Shown: positions 18,916 through 27,418 of the stretch, in pieces
Layout of the letters: every line of letters begins with the position of its first letter
How positions within the stretch are numbered: the stretch's first letter is position 1
Source of the DNA: Burkholderia ubonensis
Lineage (GTDB): Bacteria > Pseudomonadota > Gammaproteobacteria > Burkholderiales > Burkholderiaceae
Assembly (NCBI RefSeq): GCF_001718695.1
Contig: NZ_CP013420.1
Span: forward strand, 2,046,001-2,110,000
Direction of reading: 5' to 3'
Length of the DNA stretch: 64,000 nucleotides
Notes under the pieces: model-generated
Database searches by the model: none
Seen by the model: the letters and a program-made list of their open reading frames with translations, nothing else
Told to the model about the DNA's origin: nothing
Program-made: the position numbers and the translations under genes

Positions 18916-18967
18916 CGACGGCTCCCAGGTTAGTTGTGGTTATCGCGTCAGTTGCGTGCTGTTGCGC

Positions 18968-19600
18968 TCAGTTGCGCAGCGCGCTGAACGGATCGGCGCC
19001 GCCCTTCTGCGCGGCGGCGGCCTGCGGCGGAGCCGACTGCGCCGGCGCTGCAGCCTCGGCGGCCGGCGCCGCGCCGGCCTTCGGACGATGAATGATGCGG
19101 CGCGACGTGCGCGGCTTCGCGACGCGTTGCTCCGGCGGGAACAGCGAGGACTCGCCGAGCGTGTCGCGCAGCTGCTTCGCGAGCTGCTGCGCATCCGACT
19201 TCGCGTCGCCCGCGAGCGACGAATCCTGGCGCAGCTCGCCGAGCGATTGCGTCGCGATCCGCAGGCCGGCAACGGCCAGCACGCTCTTCGCCTGGCGGTC
19301 GGTCTTGTCGCGCTCCAGCGCTTCCTGCGCGGCGACGATCGCCTGGCCGTAATGGTTTTGCGCGAACTGGATCTGCGCGATGCGCGACCACGGCTCCTCG
19401 CGCGTCGGGTCCGCCTTCGCCAGCGCCTGGTACAGGCCCAGCGCGCGCTCCTGGTCGCCTGACTTCGCCACGGCGTCCGCGTCGGCCAGCGACTTGTTGA
19501 ACACCTCGGCGCTCGGCGGCGTGGGCGTGCTTGCGCAACCGGCGATCACGCCGCAAGCCACCACGACCCCAGAAAGTTTTGCGAAGAGACGGTCTTTCAT
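18968..19600 (-). CDS. TPR-type lipoprotein at head of T6SS operon
   Basis: A conserved but poorly named Burkholderia T6SS accessory protein by context. The 210-residue product has a lipoprotein signal peptide with lipobox IAGC, so the mature protein would start at Cys near residue 22. TPR-like helices follow (VFNKSLADADAVAKSGDQER, ALGLYQALAKADPTREEPW, HYGQAIVAAQEALERD). The C-terminus is Ala/Pro-rich and ends DPFSALRN. I chose ATG 19600 (MKDRLFAKLSG), four codons inside the longest frame, because it gives a normal signal peptide. It could help assemble the membrane complex in the periplasm, but this is inference. Confidence 0.8.
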   Translation of the reverse strand: MKDRLFAKLSGVVVACGVIAGCASTPTPPSAEVFNKSLADADAVAKSGDQERALGLYQALAKADPTREEPWSRIAQIQFAQNHYGQAIVAAQEALERDKTDRQAKSVLAVAGLRIATQSLGELRQDSSLAGDAKSDAQQLAKQLRDTLGESSLFPPEQRVAKPRTSRRIIHRPKAGAAPAAEAAAPAQSAPPQAAAAQKGGADPFSALRN

Positions 19601-19674
19601 CGTTATATCCACCGGCGCGTGAGTTTTAAATCGTTGAGAATCTGGTTCTTTTGCTTTGCGAGAAGCGCGCGGGT

Positions 19675-19703
19675 ATAGTACCGATCAATTTTTCATAATT
19701 CAA
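19675..19703 (-). promoter_or_regulatory. Sigma70-type promoter for tssBC operon
   Basis: On the minus strand TTGAAT (19698-19703) is followed after exactly 17 bases by TACTAT (19675-19680). This gives a leader of about 70 bases before the TPR lipoprotein start at 19600. The spacing and -10 hexamer are good; no other promoter in the 376-base divergent gap is as convincing. I found no matching promoter for the tssJ side. Confidence 0.5.
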
Positions 19704-19976
19704 TCGCCGCGTGCAGAGTAACTCGTTTTAAAACCGCGCGTACCACCTCGCATGACGCCGCGCGTCAGAGTGGGAAGCATTCGCCCGGATCGGGCGCGCA
19801 AGTTTTACTCATTCCGCGGCACGCGACCCGGAATGCGGAAAAATTTGCCGGGCGATCGCAGTGACGGATGCGCGCCTTGCTTAATAGCTGAACGATGAAA
19901 TTCCGCCATTCCGACGGGTGCGGCAACGGCTGGTAGTTTTGACAGGGAGTAAAAGGCGGCAAGCCGGAAACAAACG

Positions 19977-20588
19977 ATGAAATCGCTCATGATTCGCTAC
20001 GCGCTGCCGCTGGCCGCCTGCGCGCTTCTGGCCGGATGCGCGGCCGCCCCGCTCATCGGCTCGGCCGCGAGCGCCGTGATGCAGGCCGCCGGCGTCGGCA
20101 AGCCCGACCTGCCCGATTCGCAGAAGCCGCCGCGCAACGTCGGCATCACGCTCGCCGCGGCCTCGAACCTGAACGCCGCGAACGACAACAAGCCGCTCGC
20201 GCTCGTCGTGCGCCTCTATGCGCTGAAGGACCCGACCTCGTTCCAGCAGGCGCCGTTCGACAGTTTTACCGATCCGAACAAGGAAAAGGCCGCATTGGGC
20301 GCCGACCTGCTGAACGTGCGCGAAATCACGCTGATCCCGGGCCAGCGCTATACGGCGACCGAAAAGGTGTCGCGCGAAGCGCAGGCGTTCGGCATCGTCG
20401 CGCTGTTCCGCGACCCGGCGCTGCAGCGCTGGAAATTGACATTCGATCCGGCGAAGTCGGAGAAATCCGGCATAATCATCGGCCTGCATAATTGCGCGAT
20501 GACCGTCACCGGCGGCGCCGTCATCGCGCCGCAACAAGGCGCGCCTTCGCAACCGCTCAATTTGCTTTCGTCGGTCCGCTGCGGTTAA
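19977..20588 (+). CDS. tssJ: T6SS outer-membrane lipoprotein TssJ
   Basis: TssJ is the outer-membrane lipoprotein that binds the periplasmic C-terminus of TssM. The 203-residue product has a lipoprotein signal peptide with lipobox LLAGC (Cys near residue 21). The TssJ/SciN beta-sandwich follows, with LALVVRLYALKDPTSFQQAP and a block around ITLIPGQRYTATEKV. The start is ATG 19977. It opens the plus-strand tssJ-tssK-tssL run, diverging from the tssBC operon across a 376-base gap. Confidence 0.93.
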   Translation: MKSLMIRYALPLAACALLAGCAAAPLIGSAASAVMQAAGVGKPDLPDSQKPPRNVGITLAAASNLNAANDNKPLALVVRLYALKDPTSFQQAPFDSFTDPNKEKAALGADLLNVREITLIPGQRYTATEKVSREAQAFGIVALFRDPALQRWKLTFDPAKSEKSGIIIGLHNCAMTVTGGAVIAPQQGAPSQPLNLLSSVRCG

Positions 20589-20690
20589 GCATGACGCATG
20601 AATGTCAATTAACAAGAGTTAACAAATTGGCGATTTAATTCGGGCGCGACCAATCGATTACTTCGCATCACGACATTAACCGGGTTTGAC

Positions 20691-22037
20691 ATGAGTTATT
20701 CGGCCAAGGTGCTATGGGGAGAGGGGCTGTTCCTCCGGCCTCAACACTTCCAGCGACAGGATGCGTACCATGAGGCGCGCCTGTTCGAATCCATCCAGGC
20801 GATCCAGCCGTACAACTGGGGCGTGCGCACGGTGCGCTTCGACCGCGACGCGCTCGGCAGCAACGTGCTGCGCCTCGCCGAGCTGTCGCTCGTGTTCCCG
20901 GACGGCGCGCTGTACGCGGCGCCGCAGGCGGACGACCTGCCGCCGCCGGTCGCGCTCGACACGCTGCCGGAGGGCATCAACGAGTTCGTGTTCTACCTCG
21001 CGCTGCACCCGCTGCGCGAGAACGGCGCGAACTACAACGACGATCCGGCGACCGGCTTCACGACGCGCTTCGTCAGCGAACAGACGAGCGTCGCCGACAA
21101 CTTCACCGACGCGGCCGAGGCCGACGTCACGTTCCTGAAGACGCAGGTCAAGCTGATCGCGCACAGCGAGCCGCGCGACCAGCTGCTGTCGGTGCCGCTC
21201 GTGCGCGTGCGCCGCACCGCGACGTCCGGCTTCGAGATCGACGACAGCTTCGTGCCGCCGTGCCTCGCGATCGAGGCGTCGCCGATCCTGCACCAGCGGC
21301 TGCGCCAGCTGATCGACGCGCTGCAGGCGAAGGTGAACGCGCTGTACGGCTTTCACCGCGAGCCGTCGAAGAACATCATCGAATTCCGCTCGGGCGACAT
21401 CGCGTCGTTCTGGCTGCTGCACACCGCGAACGCCGCGTTCGCGACGCTCGCGCACCTGCACCAGCATGCCGCGCTGCATCCGGAGCGGCTGTTCCAGGAG
21501 CTGCTGCGCCTAGCCGGCCAGCTGATGACGTTCTCGAAGGGCTACACGCTCGCCGACCTGCCCGCGTACCGCCACGACGATCCGGGCCCGGGCTTCGCGC
21601 GTCTCGACCTGATTCTGCGCGAGCTCCTCGACACCGTGATCTCGACGCGCTACTTCGCGATCACGCTCGACGAAGTGCGCCCGTCGTTCCATCTCGGCCG
21701 GCTCGATTCCGGCAAGATCGACGAGAAGACCGCGTTCTACCTCGCGGTGTCCGCGGACCTGCCGAGCGTCGAGCTCGTCGAGGCCGTGCCGGCCCGCTTC
21801 AAGGTCGGCGCGCCCGACGACGTCGACAAGCTCGTGCTGTCGGCGATGCCCGGCGTGCGCCTCGCGTACACGCCGCAGGTGCCGCCCGCGATTCCGGTGC
21901 GCCCGGGCGCGTGCTACTTCGCGCTCGATTCGCGCGGCGCGCTGTACGAGCGCATGCTGCAGGCCCAGTCCGCGATGATCTACGCGCCGACTGGCATCAA
22001 TGACCTGAAGTTCGAACTGATCGCGGTCACATCATGA
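20691..22037 (+). CDS. tssK: T6SS baseplate-membrane connector TssK
   Basis: TssK is a trimer that links the baseplate to the TssL/TssM membrane complex. The 448-residue product starts with the invariant MSYSAKVLWGEGLFLRPQHF and contains LLHTANAAFATLAHLHQH and the C-terminal domain ending YAPTGINDLKFELIAVTS. The start is ATG 20691, 102 bases after tssJ. That gap holds TTAAC-rich sequence but no clear promoter. Its stop overlaps the tssL start by four bases. Confidence 0.96.
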   Translation: MSYSAKVLWGEGLFLRPQHFQRQDAYHEARLFESIQAIQPYNWGVRTVRFDRDALGSNVLRLAELSLVFPDGALYAAPQADDLPPPVALDTLPEGINEFVFYLALHPLRENGANYNDDPATGFTTRFVSEQTSVADNFTDAAEADVTFLKTQVKLIAHSEPRDQLLSVPLVRVRRTATSGFEIDDSFVPPCLAIEASPILHQRLRQLIDALQAKVNALYGFHREPSKNIIEFRSGDIASFWLLHTANAAFATLAHLHQHAALHPERLFQELLRLAGQLMTFSKGYTLADLPAYRHDDPGPGFARLDLILRELLDTVISTRYFAITLDEVRPSFHLGRLDSGKIDEKTAFYLAVSADLPSVELVEAVPARFKVGAPDDVDKLVLSAMPGVRLAYTPQVPPAIPVRPGACYFALDSRGALYERMLQAQSAMIYAPTGINDLKFELIAVTS

Positions 22038-22813
22038 GCTACGCGCCTTCCCTGTTCGGCGACAACGCGCCGCCCCCCATCACCCCGGCATCGACCGATT
22101 CCGCGTTCCAGGCGCGCTCGCTGCTCGACCTGCTGTACGACGGCTTCTACATGCTGTTCCTGCTCAAGAACGGCCGCGAGCCGGAGAGCGCGAGCGAGTT
22201 CAGCACGCGCATCCAGGAATTCCTCGCCGACTACGAGCGCGGCGCGAAGAAGCTGAACATCTCGGCCGAGGACGTGTACAGCGCGAAGTTCGCGTTCTGC
22301 GCGGCGGTCGACGAGACGGTGCTGTCGTCGCAGTACAAGATCCGCCCGGACTGGGAGCGCCGGCCGCTGCAGCTCGCGCTGTTCGGCGAGCAGCTCGCGG
22401 GCGAGAAGTTCTTCCAGCATCTCGAGGATTGCCGCGCGAAGGGCGCGGCGCGGCTGCAGTCGCTCGAGGTGTTCCACATGTGCCTGCTGCTCGGCTTCCA
22501 GGGCAAGTACCTGCTCGAAGGGCCGGAGAAGCTCGCTTACCTGACCGCGCGCATCGGCGACGAGATCGCGCACATGAAGGGCAAGCGCGCGCCGTTCGCG
22601 CCGCACTGGACGCTGCCGGACCAGATCGCGCACCGGCTGAAGCGCGAAGTGCCGGTGTGGGCGATCGGCGCGGTGTTCGGGCTCGTCGCGCTGCTCGCGT
22701 ATCTCGGGCTCAATACGTATCTGAAGGACAAGACGCTGCAGGCGCTCGCGCCGTATTCGCAGGTCATCAAGGTCGGGCCGGAATCGGCGAATTTGACGAT
22801 TTCGCTGCCTTGA
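22034..22813 (+). CDS. tssL: T6SS inner-membrane protein TssL (DotU/IcmH)
   Basis: TssL sits in the inner membrane next to TssM and contacts the baseplate from the cytoplasm. The 259-residue product has the DotU helical domain (SLLDLLYDGFYMLFLLKNG, then EDVYSAKFAFCAAVDETVL and VFHMCLLLGFQGKYLLEG). A single C-terminal membrane segment around VWAIGAVFGLVALLAYLGL is the tail anchor typical of short TssL. There is no fused OmpA domain, so peptidoglycan binding must come from the separate OmpA-like protein at 7054. The start ATG 22034 overlaps the tssK stop. Confidence 0.95.
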   Translation: MSYAPSLFGDNAPPPITPASTDSAFQARSLLDLLYDGFYMLFLLKNGREPESASEFSTRIQEFLADYERGAKKLNISAEDVYSAKFAFCAAVDETVLSSQYKIRPDWERRPLQLALFGEQLAGEKFFQHLEDCRAKGAARLQSLEVFHMCLLLGFQGKYLLEGPEKLAYLTARIGDEIAHMKGKRAPFAPHWTLPDQIAHRLKREVPVWAIGAVFGLVALLAYLGLNTYLKDKTLQALAPYSQVIKVGPESANLTISLP

Positions 22814-22848
22814 GCTTGCGGTGAGCGGACGTTGTCGCGTTGGAGGGA

Positions 22849-22872
22849 AGGACCGCTTGGCGGTCCTTTTTT
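22849..22872 (+). terminator. Rho-independent terminator of tssJKL operon
   Basis: AGGACCGC and GCGGTCCT form an 8-bp stem with a TTG loop, followed by a run of T to 22872, 35 bases after the tssL stop. Confidence 0.85.
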
Positions 22873-22905
22873 GCTGTGGCGTGGGGCGTGGCGTGGCGGG
22901 CGCGT

Positions 22906-23223
22906 TCAGAGAAGAATGAACGCGTCGTTCTCCACGTAGAAGACGAATGCGTCGAGCAGTTGCGAGAGACTCGGATCGTCGACCTGCTCGTGCGCGTTGA
23001 TCACGATGTCCTCGATCGTCGCGCTGTTCAAGGTCACGCGCCAACCTTCTAGTGGAGCGGTGGCGGGTGGCGTCGCGCCTTCGGCGTGAGCGGTGCCTTC
23101 GGCGAACTCGCCCTCCGTATCGAGCGTCCACGGCATCTGCGGCAAGCAGAGCCACCCGTGGAAATCGCCAGGGTGTTCAAGAATGTGCTTCAGCGACACG
23201 GTGGTCGCGGTGATCGTTGACAT
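22906..23223 (-). CDS. DUF7716-type orphan immunity protein
   Basis: The 105-residue product shares the C-terminal pattern of the DUF7716 protein encoded at 26545-26874. Here it reads IEDIVINAHEQ, then LLDAFVFYVENDAFI; there it reads SVVENARAQRQ and LVSAFVYYYDNDAYI. DUF7716 proteins are commonly found downstream of Rhs or contact-dependent toxin tips and are thought to be immunity proteins. No toxin gene precedes this copy; instead the IS256/IS110 insertion lies upstream. It may neutralise a toxin delivered by sibling strains. The start is ATG at 23221-23223. The family name is from memory of the pattern and should be checked. Confidence 0.65.
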   Translation of the reverse strand: MSTITATTVSLKHILEHPGDFHGWLCLPQMPWTLDTEGEFAEGTAHAEGATPPATAPLEGWRVTLNSATIEDIVINAHEQVDDPSLSQLLDAFVFYVENDAFILL

Positions 23224-23709
23224 GGATGTTGCGGTGGTGACGGGAGTCGAATCGATGCGTTGGGCGATCGGGAAGGGGCGCGTAGGGGCTGCGGGGTAGC
23301 CGCTTGCGGCGGTGAGGGGGGATTATGCCAATTTCGTGTGCGGCGCGTGGGTTCGGGGGAGAGTGTCGGGCGGTTGGCCGGTGGAGCGGTCCGCTGCGCG
23401 AAATCGTACGCGGGACAGCGTGTGATTCGATCGATTGCGGAGCTGCCGTGGAATCCGAACCTGTCCGCATTTTTGTGGGCGAGGCGGTTGAACAGCACGT
23501 TATCCGCGCGCCTGCGTGAATCGCTCGCCAAACAGGATAGCAAACTGATTCATTGCTGATTTCCAGTCGAAGGCGGCCCGCACGGTCTTGGCCAGCACGT
23601 TGCGCAGCGCCAGCCAGAGCAGCTTGATCGCGGCCTCGTCATTCGGGAAGTGACCACGAGTCTTGATGATCTTGCGCAATTGCATGTTCAGACTTTCAAT
23701 GGCGTTCGT

Positions 23710-23956
23710 AACCGGCATGATATAGCCGGTGCCTCGCGTTCCCGCGCCGAGCGGTTTGAGCGTATGGTGTGACCATCCGGGACATGGGGCACTGGGGAGC
23801 ACTTCGGGTGGGCAGGCCGTTCCTATACGATGAGCCGCGAGCTCGTGTTAGTAGTTGGCCGCCCCTGCGACCCGCCCGGTTGCGCTGCGAGCGCGAATCC
23901 GTAGTTGTCGTGCTGTCCCACCGGCTCCCAACAGTGATCTGAAACGGGAGACGGTT
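23710..23956 (+). ncRNA. Candidate IS110 bridge RNA region
   Basis: In IS110-group elements such as IS621 the non-coding left end encodes a structured bridge RNA that pairs with donor and target DNA. This 247-base left end has the right position and size and several potential stems, including ACCGGC/GCCGGT at 23711-23730. I could not identify the target-binding or donor-binding loops by eye, so the call rests on position and family knowledge. Confidence 0.35.
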
Positions 23957-25192
23957 ATGCGAATCGTAGGGTTAGATGTGTCGCGCTCCGTGGCCGAGAT
24001 CGCGTACCTGGAGGATGGCACGCTGCATGCAGGCGGCCGCACCGGGTTGCGACGCGATGAACTGGAGCGCTTTGCGGCAAAGCTGCGTGCCACCGATCAT
24101 GTGGTACTCGAAGCGACCGGCAATACCACTGCCATCGTCAACGTCTTGCGCGCGCATGTCGCGCGTGTGGCGATTGCCAATCCGCTGCAAGTTAGGCTGA
24201 TCGCGGAGGCTCGCGTCAAGACGGACAAGATCGATGCAGCCGTGCTGGCACAGCTGTATGCGAGCGGTTTTCTGCCGGAAGTATGGATGCCGGACGAGCA
24301 CACGCTGGCGTTGCGTCGACAGATCGCGCGCCGCTCACAGCTGGTGCGGCAACGTACACGGCTGAAGAACGAGATTCACGCAGTCCTGATTGCACACCTG
24401 ATCGAGCGGTGTCCCGCCACCGATCTTTTTGGCAAGAAGGGGCGTGCGTGGCTCGGTGTTCAACCGCTGCCACTGGATGAACGACTGGGTGTTGAGCAGC
24501 GACTGCGCGAACTGGACCGCCTCGGCGACGATCTGCGCGAGGTGGAGCAAGCGCTCGCGCAAGCGACCATCGACGATGCGCGATTGCGCGTGATGCTAAC
24601 GATCACTGGCGTGAACACCACAGTGGCGATCGGACTGCTATCGGCCATCGGCGACATCGCGCGGTTTCCGAATCCGGAGAAGTTGGTGAGCTACTTCGGT
24701 CTCAATCCATCAGTCTATCAATCCGGTCCGGCACCGGCCAGGCATGGTCACATCACCAAGCGCGGGCGCTCTTATGCTCGGGCGATGCTGGTCGAAGCCG
24801 CTTGGGGTGCAACGCAAGCGCCCGGGCCGCTGCGCGCCTTCTTCCTGCGCGTGCGCGATCGCCGCGGCCAGCAAATTGCCGCCGTCGCGACTGCTCGCAA
24901 ACTCGCAGTAATCGTATGGTATGTGCTGACACGCGGTGAACCGTTCGCGTGGGATCGCCCGGCGTTGACTGCGCACAAACTGCGTGCGCTGGAACTGCAG
25001 GCTGGAATGCCGGCGCAGCATGGCCCGCGCAAAGGTTCGGCTGCGGCCTACAGTCTGAAGAGTGTGCGTCAGCAAGAGCGAGCCGTGGCCGAGCAGTCTG
25101 AGCGAACCTATCAGAGACTGTTTAACCGGTGGAAACAGTCGCGCCCCAAATCAGACAGCGCGCCGATACGGTGGCCGCAGGCGCGAACATAG
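23957..25192 (+). CDS. IS110-family transposase/recombinase
   Basis: A 411-residue DEDD-type transposase. The N-terminal RuvC-like domain has VGLDVSRSVAEIAYLE, VVLEATGNTT and VKTDKIDAAVLAQL, with the acidic residues of the DEDD set. The C-terminal transposase_20 domain has LTITGVNTTVAIGLLSAIG, FPNPEKLVSYFGLNPSVYQS and ITKRGRSYARAMLVEAAW, where the catalytic Ser is expected. I chose ATG 23957, preceded by GGGAGA a few bases upstream. The frame opens further upstream within the non-coding left end. It lies on the strand opposite to the disrupted IS256 transposase. Confidence 0.93.
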   Translation: MRIVGLDVSRSVAEIAYLEDGTLHAGGRTGLRRDELERFAAKLRATDHVVLEATGNTTAIVNVLRAHVARVAIANPLQVRLIAEARVKTDKIDAAVLAQLYASGFLPEVWMPDEHTLALRRQIARRSQLVRQRTRLKNEIHAVLIAHLIERCPATDLFGKKGRAWLGVQPLPLDERLGVEQRLRELDRLGDDLREVEQALAQATIDDARLRVMLTITGVNTTVAIGLLSAIGDIARFPNPEKLVSYFGLNPSVYQSGPAPARHGHITKRGRSYARAMLVEAAWGATQAPGPLRAFFLRVRDRRGQQIAAVATARKLAVIVWYVLTRGEPFAWDRPALTAHKLRALELQAGMPAQHGPRKGSAAAYSLKSVRQQERAVAEQSERTYQRLFNRWKQSRPKSDSAPIRWPQART

Positions 25193-26370
25193 CGAACGAG
25201 CGAAGCGCGGTGCGGGACTTGTGCATTTCATCCGTTGTGTAGACAACTCGTCGAATCTCCGGCGGAAACACGAAGAACGGTATGACGTGCTCCCATGCAC
25301 GCTGCCACGACTGCACGATGGTCGGGTACTTCGCGCCCCAAGGGCCGTCAGCGAAGTCTTGCAGTGCCTGCCTTGCCGCCTCCTCGCTGGCGGCCGCGTA
25401 GATCGGGCGCAGCGCTGCGGCGAGCGCCTTACGGTCCTTGTAGCTGGCGTATTCGAGACTGTTGCGGATCAGATGCACGATGCAGGTCTGAACGGTCGTG
25501 CGGGGATAGGCTGCGCTGATGGCCTCGGCCAGCCCCTTCAGGCCATCGACCACGGCGATCAGGATGTCCTGACAGCCACGCGTCTTGAGTTCGTTGAACA
25601 CCTTGAGCCAGAACTTGGCGCCCTCGGTCTGCTCGATCCAGAGGCCCAGCACGTCGCGCTGGCCGTCGGCCTGGATGCCCAGCGCCAGATACACGGCCTT
25701 GTTGCTGGCCACGCCGTCGCGGATCTTGACCCGCAGCGCGTCGAAGAACACCACCGGATACATCGCCTCGAGCGGGCGGCTCTGCCAGGTCAGCGCATCG
25801 GCCATGACCTCGTCGGTGACTGAGTTGATGAAGTCGGGCGAGACCTCGGTGCCGTAGCTCTCGGCCAGAAAGGCTTGAATCTCGCGCACGCTCATGCCGC
25901 GCGCGTACATCGCGATGATGCGCTCGTCGAAGCCGGTGAAGCGGCGCTCGTGCTTGGGAATCAGGATCGGCTCGAAGCTGCCATCGCGGTCACGAGGCAC
26001 CTCGACCCGGACCGGGCCGCGATCGGTGATGACGGTCTTGCCGCTCGCGCCGTTGCGTTCGTTGGCCTGGCCGGGCGGCTTGGACTGGCCCGGCTGATAG
26101 CCCAGATGCAGATTCATCTCGGCGCCCATTGCGCGTTCGATGAGCGCCTTGTTGAACGCCAGCATCAGGTCCTGCACCTCGGCCGGCGTCATCGGCCCCT
26201 TGACCAGTTGGTCCAGCAGTTCCTTGGGCAGTTCAGGCCGCGGCCCGCGGGCCGCTGCCTGACGCGCTACAGTTTGCCTTTTCTTCTTCATTGGCATATC
26301 CATGACTTTTACACCTCATGATATGCCCCGCCCACGAAATCACGGATAGGTCCCCATGGAGAGGTGTCTG

Positions 26371-26430
26371 ATGCCGAAGCAACGTCGTTCGTTTTCCCCC
26401 GAGTTCAAACAGCAAGCAGCCAATCAGTTG
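26371..26430 (+). pseudogene. IS3-family OrfA N-terminal fragment
   Basis: Twenty codons beginning MPKQRRSFSPEFKQQAANQL match the N-terminal helix-turn-helix of IS3-type OrfA proteins. The match breaks off abruptly, and antisense Rhs core sequence follows. It is a remnant showing repeated insertion and recombination at this site. Confidence 0.6.
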
Positions 26431-26439
26431 ACCACTACA

Positions 26440-26520
26440 GATCGGGTCCTTGCTGACGAACCGGCCGCTGTTGGGATCATAGTACCTGTGCCGGTTATAG
26501 TGCAGCCAGTTTCGGTACCG
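26440..26520 (-). pseudogene. Rhs core 3' fragment (second displaced scar)
   Basis: Read on the minus strand, this stretch encodes WLHYNRHRYYDPNSGRFVSK followed by DPI. It is nearly identical to the end of the core in the full Rhs gene (LHYNRYRYYDPHSGRFVSKD). It has no start and no toxin tip. It marks a second recombination point where an older tip was displaced. The IS3 fragment abuts its 3' side. Confidence 0.75.
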
Positions 26521-26544
26521 TGCCGAATTCGCAGACGTGTGACA

Positions 26545-26874
26545 TCATCCGTTTGACCAGTCGATGTAGGCGTCGTTGTCGTAGTAGTAGACGAAGGCGC
26601 TTACCAAGTCCGACACAGTCGCGCCTTGCCGCTGTGCTCTAGCATTTTCGACGACGCTTTTGATCACTTGAATTCCAAGTGCGTAGTGCAATCCGTGATC
26701 GACGGCGAATCTCGGCCTGTCGGGATCTGGCTCATTGTCGAAATCGTCTGGATTGAGCACTGCGCAAGGCGTGCCTTCATTCCAGTCGACTCCGTGTGGC
26801 ATGTATAGCGCGAAGTCCCAAGGTTGCCTGTCGATGCCGTCAAGCACGTCTCGAAGGGTCGTGATCTTGTTCAT
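26545..26874 (-). CDS. DUF7716-type immunity protein for displaced WHH toxin tip
   Basis: The 109-residue product begins MNKITTLRDVLDGIDRQPWD and has the pattern typical of this immunity-like family: an acidic middle (NPDDFDNEPDPD), then ALGIQVIKSVVENARAQRQ and AFVYYYDNDAYIDW. Its ATG (26872-26874) overlaps the stop of the toxin tip as TAATG, the tight coupling expected of a toxin/immunity pair. A longer frame to 26898 exists but would overlap the toxin more. It likely binds and blocks the WHH nuclease. Its relative at 22906 shares the same C-terminal pattern. Confidence 0.7.
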   Translation of the reverse strand: MNKITTLRDVLDGIDRQPWDFALYMPHGVDWNEGTPCAVLNPDDFDNEPDPDRPRFAVDHGLHYALGIQVIKSVVENARAQRQGATVSDLVSAFVYYYDNDAYIDWSNG

Positions 26875-27418
26875 TAGCGAGCGCGTCCGCCTCCCCAATT
26901 TTGTTTGCCACCTTGGCCGCCCGGATGCAGCACAGCTTGAACAGGGCCAGGCGCCTGATGCTGAGACATCGGGACCAACTGCAGAACCCCCTTACGGCAC
27001 GGATGATGATGCCACGAGAACCCGGGCGGGGCACTTGATTTGTATCCGCCTCGTGGGCCAGCCGCAACGTGATCCGAAACCCCGGAATAATGTTGATCCA
27101 TCATTTGCTTGAACTGTGGATCGCTTTGCATTGCTGCATCGAACTGTCGATTTGCTTCCCTGAAATGCGATGGGTCGCTACCCACCTCCTGACCAGGAGC
27201 AAGCTGAACCTCATGAAGCACTGAATATTGGCTACTGCTTAAAGGGCGGTTTGAACTATCGCATCCAGACAGCTCACGCGCTAGACCGAGTGCATCTGTC
27301 CACAAGATCGGGTTGGGCGCGTACTGATAAACGTTGAAGCCACCGGCCAAGCCGATCGCGTCCTTGCTGACGCTGACAAACCGACCGGTGTTGGGATCAT
27401 GGGGCCTGTGCCGGTTAT
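26874..27418 (-). pseudogene. Displaced Rhs C-terminal toxin tip, WHH-type HNH/Endo VII nuclease
   Basis: This open stretch has no proper start. It opens with a worn Rhs core end (YNRHRPHDPNTGRFVS, then SKDAIGLAGGFNVYQYAPNP) and the boundary WTDALGL, then about 140 residues of variable tip. The tip ends with PGFSWHHHPCRKGVLQLVPM, then a His-rich HPGGQGGKQNWGGG. This matches the WHH family of HNH/Endo VII nucleases. Sampled GC is about 50% against about 67% in the Rhs core. It starts within the last codons of the SUKH immunity gene. It is probably silent unless recombined onto a full core. Confidence 0.78.

Larger units (their letters stand above)
23710..25235 (+). mobile_element. IS110-family insertion sequence
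   Basis: Its limits are defined by the host gene: the IS256 transposase frame is restored when 23710-25235 is removed, with CGT at both junctions. The transposase is preceded by a long non-coding left end (247 bases) and followed by only 43 bases. This is the IS110-group layout rather than the IS1111-group layout. A hairpin with arms ACCGGC and GCCGGT (23711-23730) starts at the left edge. No terminal inverted repeats are seen, as expected for the family. Confidence 0.85.
23500..26291 (-). pseudogene. IS256-family (Mutator) transposase, split by IS110
   Basis: The N-terminal portion (25233-26291) begins MKKKRQTVARQ and has the DDE domain with YPVVFFDALRVKI and TVQTCIVHLIRNSLEY, ending at VVYTT. 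The C-terminal portion (23500-23709) resumes at TNAIESLNMQLRKIIKTRG and ends LFGERFTQARG. Joining the pieces across the IS110 restores VVYTTNAIESL, the normal IS256 sequence, so the gene was intact before the insertion. Both fragments read on into IS110 sequence and then stop. It is presumed inactive unless the IS110 excises. Confidence 0.9.
23457..26353 (-). mobile_element. IS256-family element interrupted by an IS110-family element
   Basis: Terminal inverted repeats are visible. The left end reads GAACCTGTCCGCATTTTTGT from 23457, and the right end read on the minus strand from 26353 is GGACCTATCCGTGATTTCGT. Both continue into GTGGGCGRGGC. Without the 1526-base IS110 insert the element is about 1.37 kb, normal for IS256. 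No flanking 8-9 base target duplication is obvious, which suggests the locus was rearranged after insertion. Confidence 0.8.

Noticed and set aside
19601..19976. Sigma54 promoter in the divergent T6SS gap
   Set aside because: A TGG...TGC pair near 19640 has the wrong GG-to-GC spacing; the sigma70-type pair at 19675-19703 is better.
23224..23456. Search for a toxin tip upstream of the orphan DUF7716 gene
   Set aside because: Minus-strand frames here are Pro/Arg/Ser-rich with no Rhs core end or nuclease motif.
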